Below are positions 27,752 to 37,000 of a stretch of DNA of 64,000 bases, in pieces. Source of the stretch: CBDDEC01 sp965226785 (lineage in GTDB: Bacteria > Chloroflexota > Dehalococcoidia > UBA2979); NCBI GenBank assembly GCA_965226785.1, contig CBDDEC010000003.1:868001-932000 (forward strand), given 5' to 3'. The notes below the pieces were generated by a model. It made no database searches. It saw only the letters and a program-made list of their open reading frames with translations, and was not told where the DNA came from. The position numbers and the translations under genes are program-made. How positions within the stretch are numbered: position 1 is the first letter of the stretch; each line of letters opens with the position of its first letter.

Positions 27752-30176
27752 TTACTCCGGAGCGGTTTCCCCGGTCACGCCGATCGCCACCAGGTGTTCG
27801 TACTCAGCCCGCGAAACGCCGAGCTCCTCGGAGAGCACCTCGAACGAGTGCTCGCCGAGCATCGGCGAGTAGCGGGGGTCCGCGATCGGCGTGCCGCGCA
27901 GCATCCACGGAGCGCGAGGAAGCCAGTGCGTCCCTGCCTCTGGATGCTCGACCTCGACCGCGAAGCCCCGCTCGAGCAGATGCGCCGCCGGCGGCTGGTA
28001 GACCTCCTCGAGCGGTAGCACCCGGGCGGCGGTCACGCCGACCGCCCCCAGACGGTCCGCGGCCGGCCCCGCCTGTTGGGGTGGCCGCCCACTCGCCTAT
28101 CGCGGCGTCGATCTCGTCCTCGTGCTGCTTCCGACCGCCCATGGAATCGAGGCGCCGATCGCTGGCGAGATCGGAGCGCCCGAGCACGGTTGCGAGCGCC
28201 TGCCATGCCTCGTCGGTCTCGGCCGCGATCGCGATCCAGGCGTCAGCGGAGGCCTGGTAGATGCCGTGAGGTGCGATCCGAGGGTGGCGGTTGCCCTGGG
28301 GACCGCGGATCACGCCGTTGGCGCCGTACTCGAGGACCGCGTCGCCGACGTGCATCGCCATCGCCTCGGTCATCGACACGTCGATGCTCTGGCCCTCGCC
28401 CGTGCGATCGCGATGGTGAATCGCGGAGATGATCGCCGCGGCGAGGTAGCAACCGCCGACCGGGTCGGGGAACAGGCCGCCAGTATTCTGCGGCAGTCCG
28501 CCCGCGTAGCCATGCAACGACGTCAGCCCGGACATCGGTTCGATGCTGCCGCCGGTTGCCGTGAAGCCGGCGTACGGCCCCGTCCCGCCGTGGCCGGTGA
28601 GCGAGGCGTAGACGACGTCGGGTCGGCGCGCGCGGAGCCGCTCGAAGGTCACGCCCAGCTTGTCCATGACGTCGACGTTGAAGTTCTCGGCCACCACGTC
28701 GAAGCGAGGGACCAGCCGCCAGAACAGCGCCTGCCCCTCCGGAATCGTCATGTCGAGGGTGATGCCGCGCTTGTTCAGGTGATGGCGTTGTAGAGCGCCT
28801 GCGTGTTGAGGGGACGCTGCCGCTTCGACGGATCGCGCACGCCGGACGGGATCGGTGAGTCGAAGCCGGCGGCGAAGGCGCGCCAGATGTCCGGACGGCG
28901 CCGCGCCTCGATCTGGACGACGTCGGCACCGAGCAGTGCGAGCAGCTCGGTGCCCCACGGCCCCGACCACGCCTGGGTGAACGTCAGGACGCGGATCCCT
29001 GCGAGCGGTGCCCGCGCCGCCTCTACCGTGGGGCGGGGCGCCCGCGCTCCGCCCTCGGGCGCTGGCAATGATCCGCGAACGATGCTCATCGAGCCGTGGC
29101 GCGCTCGTGCGGACCGAGGGAGGGGTCACGCTGAGCTGGGCGCTGACCGCCGGCACGCGCAGGCGCTGTTCGCCGACCATGGTCTTCCCGAAGTAGCCAC
29201 GCGTTTCGAGCTGCGAACTGTTCAGCAAGTCCGCGGCCGTCTGCACCACGCCGGTCACGCTCCCAGTGCTGCCCAGGCGCTCGAACACCTCGTACCGCGA
29301 CAGGCTGGCGATCTGTTTCGCGACCAGCGCGGTGAGCTCCTGCTGGGCCTCGCGCCGGGCCTCCGGATCCTGGTAGCGCTCATCTGCGGCGACATCGGAG
29401 AGCCCGAGGACGCGCATCGCGTCCTGCCAGGTCCCGCCGATCCCGCCGAGGGCGGCGAAGACGCGCCCGTCCCGCGCACGGTAGATCGGCGCGCCCGAGT
29501 CGAGCTGGCGCCGATGCACGCGAGCGCGCTGGCCGTCCGGGCCCTCGTAGGCCGCGGCCAGGAGCCACGGCGCGGCGGTGAGCGTCATCGCCTCGGTCTC
29601 GCTCATGTCGATCAGCTGGCCGACGCCGTCGCGGCGCGCGCCGTGGAGGGCTCCAGCCACGCCGACGTACCCCAGGACCCCGGCGAGATAGCTCGCCTGC
29701 AGCGGTGGGTGCTGCAGCGGCGGCTCTCCCTGGAAGCCGTTCATGTCGGCCCACCCGCTGCGGGCCGATGCCGTCAGGTCATTCCCCGGCACTGTCGCCA
29801 GCGGACCGTCCAACCCGTGCGGCGTGAGCGAGAGATGCACCGCATCGGCCGGGAGCGCCCTCGCCGCCGCCTCGACGACGGCCGGCCAGGGCGGGACGGC
29901 GGTGGTGACGAGCACATCGGCAGCCGCCGCCAGGCGCCCCGCCTCCCGAGGCGCATCGAGTGCAATCGATTGCTTGTTGAGGTTGGCGTACTCGTGCAGC
30001 AGCGAACCGCCGGGCGACGCGTCGAGGAAGGGCGGCTCGCGGCGCAGCGCATGCCCCTCGGGAGGTTCTCCCAGCCACACCTCGGCGCCGAAGTCGCCGA
30101 GCAGGCGCGACGCATACGCGCCGGCGAGCCGGCCGGACAGATCGAGCACGCGCACGCCATCGAGAGCAGTCGCCAT
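27752..30176 (-). pseudogene. frameshifted double-domain CaiB/BaiF CoA-transferase
   Basis: Relative of the intact fused gene at 44282-46720. The first half (from ATG 30176, LDGVRVLDLSGRLAGAYASR) lacks the catalytic Asp (LQASYLAGV). The second half has it (FPDPVGGCY). Three frame changes are needed. The first is in the linker near 29050. The second is near 28780, where LYNAI and LNKRGITLDM are offset by a missing base. The third is at a CCCC run near 28076, before AADRLGAVGVTAARV. The end at 27752 is normal. If the shifts are real, the product is lost. The IS cluster begins 89 bp upstream. Confidence 0.8.
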
Positions 30177-30288
30177 GGTGCCGGCATCCCCCCGCGGGCG
30201 GAAGTGTACCGGCTCGCGGCTCCTCCAGCGGCGAGCGTCCATGGGCTATACGTGCGACTGAGAGCGGCTCTGATGCTCCTATCGCCTG

Positions 30289-31341
30289 TCAAGCGAGCGA
30301 TTCGGGTCGCGGGAGGTAGCGATAGAGCTGCCGTGCGACGTAGCGCTTGAGCGAGCGGATGATCTCGCGCTTGGAACGGCCCTCGCGCGTGCGCCGCTCG
30401 ACGTAGCGGCGGGTGCGGGGGTCGTGGACCATGCGGACCATGACGATCCGCCAGAGCGCTTGATTCGCGGTGCGGTCGCCACCGCGGTTGAGTCGTTTGC
30501 GGATGGTCAGCCCCGACGAGGCGTCGATCGGGGCGACGCCGCAGTGATGGGCGAACGCCGCCTCGCTGCGGAGGCGTTGCGGGTTGTCGCCGGCGGAGAC
30601 GAGCAGAGCGCCGGCGGTGTCGGTGCCCACGCCGAAGCAGGCCACCAGGGCGGGTGCGGTGGTGGCGACCAGCTGCTCGAGCACGGTGTCGAGGCGGCGG
30701 CGCTCTGTCTCGAGGCGCTGCACCCGTCGAGCCAGCTCACGCAGGGCCAGCTTGGTGGCGCCGACGGCGGTCGTGGGGTCGGCGGGGCGCAGCCGCGCCG
30801 CGGTCGTCACCAGCTCGAACACAGTGCTGCCCCGCAGTGCGGCCCGGAGGTCGTCCGGTCCACTCACGAGCAGGGCGCGCATCTGGTTGAGGGCCGTCGT
30901 GCGTGCATGCCCGGCCGAGCGGCGAGCCGTGCGCAGCGCGCGGATCGCCTCCACGGCACCGCTGCGGGTCTTCGCCTCACCCGAGGCCTCCCCTGACTGC
31001 GCAGCGCGAGCGGCGGCGATGGCGTCGACGGGGTCGGACTTACCGTGGCGGCGTCGCAGCTGGCGGTTGGGGCGATTCACCTCCACCACCGCCACCGCCT
31101 CGGCGAGCAGGTAGCGGGTCAGGCCAGCGCCGTAGGTGCCCGTCCCTTCGACGCCGATGCGCTCGACCGGACCAAGGCTGCGGAGCCAGGCGAGCGCCTG
31201 TCGGTAGCCGGCCGTGGTCGTCGCGAACGACCGCACCCCGAGCTCGCCGCCCCGCTCATCGAGCGCGGCGACCACGTGCTGGTCGCGGTGCGTGTCGACC
31301 CCGGCGGTGACGCGCGTGGTCGCATCTGTCATGGTGGTCAT
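30289..31341 (-). CDS. IS110 family transposase (DEDD recombinase), copy L
   Basis: A 350-aa recombinase. The N-terminal RuvC-like DEDD domain has GVDTHRDQHVVAAL, GVEGTGTYG and KSDPVDAIAAARAA. The C-terminal domain has CFGVGTDTAGALL and SSGLTIRKRLNRGGDR with the conserved Ser region for DNA attachment. The start is the second ATG of the cluster, 6 nt after GAAGGG; a TTG 21 nt upstream is less likely. The protein is virtually identical to the copies at 32826 and 63338 (one residue, Tyr/His near the end, differs from copy R). In this family the protein acts with a structured non-coding RNA from the element. Confidence 0.93.
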   Translation of the reverse strand: MTTMTDATTRVTAGVDTHRDQHVVAALDERGGELGVRSFATTTAGYRQALAWLRSLGPVERIGVEGTGTYGAGLTRYLLAEAVAVVEVNRPNRQLRRRHGKSDPVDAIAAARAAQSGEASGEAKTRSGAVEAIRALRTARRSAGHARTTALNQMRALLVSGPDDLRAALRGSTVFELVTTAARLRPADPTTAVGATKLALRELARRVQRLETERRRLDTVLEQLVATTAPALVACFGVGTDTAGALLVSAGDNPQRLRSEAAFAHHCGVAPIDASSGLTIRKRLNRGGDRTANQALWRIVMVRMVHDPRTRRYVERRTREGRSKREIIRSLKRYVARQLYRYLPRPESLA

Positions 31342-31609
31342 CGTCATCCCTTCATCGAACAATCTGTGCAGGGTGGCCGCACGTGCCGGGACGGCGGACA
31401 GGACAGGGACGAGCCGCCAAGGCAGGCTCCTATGAGGTCACGTTCGCCCGACCGGTGCGTGCCAGATGGACTCGGAGGCGCGGCCGACAGATCAGAGCGA
31501 GAGCAGCCGAAGCGCCAGTCAGAATCTGGGGTCAGACCGAGCCCGGGAGCCCACCCGGCACCGTAAACGCTCGCCGCCTAGTGGTGGCTGGGCGTCGTAC
31601 CGATCATCC
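31342..31609 (-). ncRNA. candidate bridge-RNA region (left end) of IS110 copy L
   Basis: A 268-nt non-coding leader between the element's 5' tip and the recombinase start, the place where IS110-group elements encode their bridge RNA. It matches the leader of copies R and 3 at all but about one position. No open frame is shared by function. RNA production and the exact ends are inferred. Confidence 0.45.
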
Positions 31610-31679
31610 CTGTCAGATCTCAGACCACGACTCTGCTGCTAGCGTCGCGCTGATCGGGCGATGCGGGAGAGGACTGACG

Positions 31680-32498
31680 GTGGATTGTCCGCGCTGCGGC
31701 TCGAACCAGACTAATCGTCGCAGGCGGCGCATTTCGCTGGGGTACGGCACGTTCGCCTGCGGCGCTTGTCAGAGCATCTTCAACGAGCGGACCGGTACGC
31801 CCTTCAACGATTTCCAGTACCCGACGGACATCGTGCTGCTCGCCGTGCTGTGGCGTTTGCGCTACAAGCTGAGCTTTCGCGACGTCGCCGAGCTGTTGCT
31901 CGAACGCGGCTTTGAAGTGAGGCACGAGACCATCCGCGAGTGGGAGTTCCGGTTCGCTCCGTTGCTCGCTGAGCAGCTGCGCGCCAAGCGCCGCGGCCGG
32001 GCCGGAGTCTCCTGGTACCTCGATGAGACGTACGTCAAGGTCAGCGGGCGCTGGTGCTACCTCTACCGAGCCATCGATCACCGTGGAGATCTCATTGACT
32101 CGATGCTGAGCGAGCACCGCGACAAGCATGCTGCGCGGATGTTCCTTCGCCGTCTGCTCGAGGTCGCGGAAGGCAGGCCTCGACGCATCACCACAGACCT
32201 GCACCCTGCGTATCGGCGGGCGATCCGTTGGATCATCGGTCGCAAGGCGTGGCACCGAACGACGCAATACCTCAACAACTACACCGAGCAGAGCCATCGC
32301 GCAGTGAAGCAGCGCTACTACCCGATGCTCGGCTTCGGGAGCTTCGAGTCAGCCTCGCGCTTCTGCGCCGCGTTCGATGAGCTGCGACAGTACTTCCGCG
32401 TCCGTCGCCGGGGCGAGAGTCATGTCTCACTCGCCGAGCAGCGACGACTCTTCCTCACTCGCTGGCGCTCGCTGATCGGCGAGCTCACGGCGGCGTAG
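31680..32498 (+). CDS. IS6 family DDE transposase with N-terminal zinc ribbon, copy 1
   Basis: A 272-aa transposase from the GTG at 31680 after GGAGAGGA. It begins with a zinc ribbon (CPRC...CGAC). The DDE catalytic core follows: Asp in YLDETYVKVSGRWCY, Asp in TTDLHPAYRRAI, and Glu in NNYTEQSHRAVKQRY. The order matches the IS6 (IS26-like) family. Length is slightly greater than usual because of the ribbon. Replicative transposition by this family forms cointegrates and causes adjacent deletions, relevant to the rearranged surroundings. Confidence 0.93.
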   Translation: MDCPRCGSNQTNRRRRRISLGYGTFACGACQSIFNERTGTPFNDFQYPTDIVLLAVLWRLRYKLSFRDVAELLLERGFEVRHETIREWEFRFAPLLAEQLRAKRRGRAGVSWYLDETYVKVSGRWCYLYRAIDHRGDLIDSMLSEHRDKHAARMFLRRLLEVAEGRPRRITTDLHPAYRRAIRWIIGRKAWHRTTQYLNNYTEQSHRAVKQRYYPMLGFGSFESASRFCAAFDELRQYFRVRRRGESHVSLAEQRRLFLTRWRSLIGELTAA

Positions 32499-32530
32499 TC
32501 ACCCCCAACAGCCTTGAACGCGCTTCGCCC

Positions 32531-32536
32531 TATAAT
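32531..32536 (+). promoter_or_regulatory. possible outward -10 (TATAAT) near the IS6 right end
   Basis: A perfect TATAAT stands 22 nt before the IS6/IS110 junction and points into the IS110 leader. A TTGAAC at 32514 is only 11 nt upstream, too close for a normal -35. It could support transcription of the leader RNA or recombinase of copy R, but the equivalent is not visible at the other IS110 junctions. Confidence 0.3.
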
Positions 32537-32557
32537 CCGTGGTCTGAGATCTGACAG

Positions 32558-32825
32558 GGATGATCGGTACGACGCCCAGCCACCACTAGGCGGCGAGCGT
32601 TTACGGTGCCGGGTGGGCTCCCGGGCTCGGTCTGACCCCAGATTCTGACTGGCGCTTCGGCTGCTCTCGCTCTGATCTGTCGGCCGCGCCTCCGAGTCCA
32701 TCTGGCACGCACCGGTCGGGCGAACGTGACCTCATAGGAGCTTGCCTTGGCGGCTCGTCCCTGTCCTGTCCGCCGTCCCGGCACGTGCGGCCACCCTGCA
32801 CAGATTGTTCGATGAAGGGATGACG
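32558..32825 (+). ncRNA. candidate bridge-RNA region (left end) of IS110 copy R
   Basis: A 268-nt leader identical in length to the other two copies, with about one base different. Two blocks, GGTCTGA (32629-32635) and CAGATTCTGAC (32639-32649), resemble the sequence into which the element is inserted (GGTCTGAGATCTGACAG). A GGCT at 32659-32662 matches the complement of the other target half (AGCC). These could be the target guides of a bridge RNA. This is inference from position and similarity; no fold was computed. Confidence 0.45.
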
Positions 32826-33878
32826 ATGACCACCATGACAGATGCGACCACGCGCGTCACCGCCGGGGTCGACACGCACCGCGACCAGCACGTGGTCGCC
32901 GCGCTCGATGAGCGGGGCGGCGAGCTCGGGGTGCGGTCGTTCGCGACGACCACGGCCGGCTACCGACAGGCGCTCGCCTGGCTCCGCAGCCTTGGTCCGG
33001 TCGAGCGCATCGGCGTCGAAGGGACGGGCACCTACGGCGCTGGCCTGACCCGCTACCTGCTCGCCGAGGCGGTGGCGGTGGTGGAGGTGAATCGCCCCAA
33101 CCGCCAGCTGCGACGCCGCCACGGTAAGTCCGACCCCGTCGACGCCATCGCCGCCGCTCGCGCTGCGCAGTCAGGGGAGGCCTCGGGTGAGGCGAAGACC
33201 CGCAGCGGTGCCGTGGAGGCGATCCGCGCGCTGCGCACGGCTCGCCGCTCGGCCGGGCATGCACGCACGACGGCCCTCAACCAGATGCGCGCCCTGCTCG
33301 TGAGTGGACCGGACGACCTCCGGGCCGCACTGCGGGGCAGCACTGTGTTCGAGCTGGTGACGACCGCGGCGCGGTTGCGCCCCGCCGACCCCACGACCGC
33401 CGTCGGCGCCACCAAGCTGGCCCTGCGTGAGCTGGCTCGACGGGTGCAGCGCCTCGAGACAGAGCGCCGCCGCCTCGACACCGTGCTCGAGCAGCTGGTC
33501 GCCACCACCGCACCCGCCCTGGTGGCCTGCTTCGGCGTGGGCACCGACACCGCCGGCGCTCTGCTCGTCTCCGCCGGCGACAACCCGCAACGCCTCCGCA
33601 GCGAGGCGGCGTTCGCCCATCACTGCGGCGTCGCCCCGATCGACGCCTCGTCGGGGCTGACCATCCGCAAACGACTCAACCGCGGTGGCGACCGCACCGC
33701 GAATCAAGCGCTCTGGCGAATCGTCATGGTCCGCATGGTCCACGACCCCCGCACCCGCCGCTACGTCGAGCGGCGCACGCGCGAGGGCCGCTCCAAGCGC
33801 GAGATCATCCGCTCGCTCAAGCGCTACGTCGCACGGCAGCTCTATCGCCACCTCCCGCGCCCCGAATCGCTCGCTTGA
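32826..33878 (+). CDS. IS110 family transposase (DEDD recombinase), copy R
   Basis: A 350-aa recombinase, ATG at 32826 six nt after GAAGGG. Same motifs as copy L (GVDTHRD, GVEGTGTYG, KSDPVDA, SGLTIRKRLNRGG) and nearly identical sequence, with a His in place of Tyr in the final RQLYRHLPRPE. Intact. Transcribed outward from the IS6 element toward the carboxylase at 34006; readthrough could add expression to that gene. Confidence 0.93.
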   Translation: MTTMTDATTRVTAGVDTHRDQHVVAALDERGGELGVRSFATTTAGYRQALAWLRSLGPVERIGVEGTGTYGAGLTRYLLAEAVAVVEVNRPNRQLRRRHGKSDPVDAIAAARAAQSGEASGEAKTRSGAVEAIRALRTARRSAGHARTTALNQMRALLVSGPDDLRAALRGSTVFELVTTAARLRPADPTTAVGATKLALRELARRVQRLETERRRLDTVLEQLVATTAPALVACFGVGTDTAGALLVSAGDNPQRLRSEAAFAHHCGVAPIDASSGLTIRKRLNRGGDRTANQALWRIVMVRMVHDPRTRRYVERRTREGRSKREIIRSLKRYVARQLYRHLPRPESLA

Positions 33879-34005
33879 CAGGCGATAGGAGCATCAGAGC
33901 CCACTCGCGGTAGTCCTCTTCCGGCACTTCTAATTGGGCCTACACAGAAGACGTCGCGGTGCTCAATATTGAACAGCCTCGATACCCGAAACGAGGACAA
34001 CCTAG

Positions 34006-37000
34006 ATGGACCTGCACAAGCTTCTGATCGCGAATCGCGGTGAAATCTCCATTCGCATCATTCGTGCCGCGGAAGAGCTTGGTATTACGACCGCCGTAGT
34101 GTTTTCCGAAGGTGACGCCGAGTCGCCGCATGTCCACCGAGCCGATGAGGCGCACGCTCTGACGGGCCGTGGTGCGGCCGCCTACCTCGACATCGCCCAG
34201 GTGCTCGCGATCGCGAAGACGGCCGGTTGCGATGCGATCCATCCAGGATACGGTTTCCTTGCCGAGAGCGCGGAGTTCGCTCGCCGCTGCGCTGAGGAGG
34301 GGATCGTCTTCGTGGGTCCCTCGGTCGACACGCTTGACCTGCTCGGCGACAAATCCCGCGCGAGGGGCCTCGCGCAGGACCAGAGTGTCCCAGTCCTGCC
34401 GGGGAGCCCAGGGCCGGTGACGGCTGAGGGCGCGCGCCAGTTCCTGGAGGCCCTAGGCGACGGCGGCGCGATAATGATCAAGGCGATCGCCGGTGGTGGC
34501 GGCCGCGGCATGCGAGTGGTCGAGAGGCTCGACGACCTTGTGAAGGCCCACGCGCGCTGCCAGTCAGAAGCGGACGCTGCGTTCGGCAACGGCGACGTCT
34601 TTGTTGAGCAGTACCTGCCAAGAGCTCGGCACATCGAAGTCCAGGTCATCGGCGATGGAGGCGGCACTGTGAGCCACATCGGCGAACGAGAGTGCAGCAT
34701 CCAGAGGCGGCATCAGAAGCTCGTCGAGATCGCGCCAAGTCCCAGCCTGAGCTCCGATACTCGAGAAGCAATCTGCGCGGCAGCGGTGCGAATGGCCGAG
34801 GCCGTCTCCTACCTGAGTCTCGGTACGTTCGAGTTCCTCGTGGACACGACGGCGGCGGACCGGTTTGTCTTCATCGAGGCGAATCCCCGGCTCCAGGTCG
34901 AGCACACAGTGACCGAAGAAGTCACCGGCGTCGACCTGGTGCAGGCACAGCTGCGCCTTAGCCGCGGCGAGACGCTGAGCGACCTGCATCTGGAACAAGG
35001 AGCCGTGCCGCTTGCGCGCGGTTTCGCCATCCAGGCGCGCGTGAACACCGAACAGATGACGCCCGATGGAAACGTCCGTCCCTCAGGCGGCAAGCTGACG
35101 ACGTTCCAACCGCCTTCGGGCCCGGGCGTCCGCGTCGACACCTACGCCGTGCCAGGCTATGTGACCAACCCGAACTTTGACTCGCTGCTGGCGAAGGTCA
35201 TTGTCCACTCACCGTCGGACGAGTTCAGGGCTGCACGCGGACGCCTGACCCGTGCGCTGAACGAGTTCCAGATCGAGGGCTTAGAAACGAACATCGGGTT
35301 CTTGGGCCGTGTGCTCCAGCACGATGACTTCGCTACGCAGAACGTCTACACGGCGTGGTTGGACGACCACATCGAGCTCCTGGGGACCGTCGACGATGCA
35401 CCGGAGAGCGCCAACGCGCCTGTAAGCCAAGCAGGGGCGGCCATCGACCGCAGGGACCCCTTGGCCTCGCTCGACTTCTTCCGCCAAGGGGAACCGACCC
35501 GGATGGGCGACGCAGCGCCAGTACTGACGGGCCCACCGAACACGGAGCCGATATCGGCGCACCTGCAGGCCACGGTCACGGAGATCCTCATCGAAGAGGG
35601 CGATGTGATCCGTGAGGGCCAACTGCTGTTCGTGTTGAGCGCGCTCAAGATGGAGCACACGGTAGAGGCGGAGTTCGGGGGCCTGGTTCGACATGTGACC
35701 GTCAACTCCGGCGAGACTGTTTACGAGGGACATGCTCTCGCGTTCGTCGAGGTCATGGATGTTGGCGAGGCGATCGAACGCGAAGAGCCCGAGATCGACG
35801 TTGATTACATACGCCCGAGTCTGCAGGCGTTGTTCGACCGGCGCGAGTTTATCCTCGACAAGAATCGCCCCGAGGCGGTGGAGCGTCGCCACAGTCGAGG
35901 GCGTCGGACGGTACGAGAGAACATCTCCCAGCTCATCGACCCCGGCACCTGGGTCGAGTACGGCCCCCTGACCATCTCCACCCCCCGGAGGGGGCTTTTG
36001 TTACACGACTTGATCCGCAAGACCCCCGCGGACGGACTCGTCGCAGGAATCGGATCGGTCAACGGAGACCTTTTCGACCCCAAGCGTGCCCGCACGATAT
36101 TCATCTCCTATGACGACACGGTGTATGCCGGTACCCAGGGTGGGCGCGGGCATGACAAGACCGACCGGATGGTGGAACTGGCCGACACGCTCTCGCTTCC
36201 GCTGATTTTCCACGCGGAAGGAGCCGGTGCCCGTTCCGGGAGCGCCCCAGCCGGGGATCCACAGAACGGTCCGAGCGGTCGTGGCCACCCGGCTACCCGC
36301 ACGTTCGAGAGGATGGCGCAGCTCAGTGGCAAGGTCCCGATGATCGGAGTAACCGCTGGCTGGTGCTATGCAGGGAACGCCGCGATTCTTGGACTGACCG
36401 ACATCATCATCGCCACCGAGGACTCGCTGATTGCGATGGGCGCGCCATCAACCATCGAGGGCGGGGGCATGGGGGTGTTCCTACCGGAGGAGATCGGCCC
36501 GACGTCAGACACGGTGCCGGCTGGCACGGTCGACATCCTCGTCAAGGACCAAGACGACGCAATCGAAGCATCGAAGAAGTGTCTCTCCTACTTCCAGGGA
36601 TCAATCGCATCTTGGGAGTCCGAGGATCAGCGACGGTTACGCCACATCATTCCCGAGAACCGTCATCGCAGCTTCGACATTCGGGAGTTGATCAGAATCC
36701 TCGCCGACAAGGATTCGGTTCTGGAGCTGCGACCCGAATTCGGTATCAGCATGGTCACAGCGTTCGTTCGGATCGAAGGCCACCCCTTTGGTCTGACGGC
36801 AAACAACAATGCGTATCTTGGGGGAGCAATCGACAGCCCGGGGTCGGATAAAGTCGCTCGCTTCTGGCAGCTCTGCGACGCCTTCAACATCCCAATCATC
36901 ACCCTCGTCGACACGCCCGGGATGATGGTAGGACCCGAGGTCGAGAGGACCGCTCTGGTCCGCCACTCCAGTCGCCTCTTCGTCACCGGGGCGAACCTTG

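Larger units (their letters stand above)
30272..31609 (-). mobile_element. IS110 family element, copy L
   Basis: A 1338-bp element on the minus strand. The 5' end GGATG abuts the IS6 sequence CTGACAG and the 3' end GCATC abuts AGAGCC; the AG dinucleotide is present at both junctions. It has a 268-nt non-coding left end, a 350-aa recombinase and a very short (17-bp) right end after the stop. It lacks terminal inverted repeats, as usual for IS110 elements. Confidence 0.85.
31610..32557 (+). mobile_element. IS6 family element body, copy 1
   Basis: A 948-bp body bounded by inverted repeats CTGTCAGATCTCAGACC (left, 31610) and its complement ending at 32557. The four outermost bases on each side (GGCT and AGCC) have been pushed away by IS110 insertions and now lie at 30266 and 33901. 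The transposase is intact. The second copy (62123-63069) differs noticeably in protein sequence, so the two are not a recent duplication. Confidence 0.88.
32558..33895 (+). mobile_element. IS110 family element, copy R
   Basis: A 1338-bp copy with the same limits as copy L, in inverted orientation relative to it, occupying the right inverted repeat of IS6 copy 1. Junctions read CTGAC-AG-GGATG on the left and GCATC-AG-AGCC on the right. The sequence beyond AGAGCC differs from that beyond copy L, showing that AGAGCC is the shared IS6 tip and not IS110 sequence. Confidence 0.85.
30266..33901. mobile_element. nested IS cluster: IS6-family element with an IS110 in each terminal repeat
   Basis: The outer tips are GGCTCT (30266-30271) and AGAGCC (33896-33901), the ends expected of an IS6-family inverted repeat (GGCTCTGT...). 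Inside come IS110 (minus, 30272-31609), the IS6 body (31610-32557) and IS110 (plus, 32558-33895). Both IS110 copies are 1338 bp and point away from the IS6 centre. No 8-bp target duplication is seen: the 8 bp flanking the tips are CTGAGAGC on the left and CACTCGCG on the right. Confidence 0.85.

Noticed and set aside
30266..33901. Composite transposon with cargo between two IS110 copies
   Set aside because: The only sequence between them is the IS6 body. The inverted arrangement is explained by insertion into its two ends.
35976..36000. CCCCC-GGA-GGGGG hairpin followed by CTTTTG, resembling an intrinsic terminator inside the carboxylase gene
   Set aside because: The stem is only five base pairs, the frame runs through it without length change relative to the paralogue, and no gene ends there.
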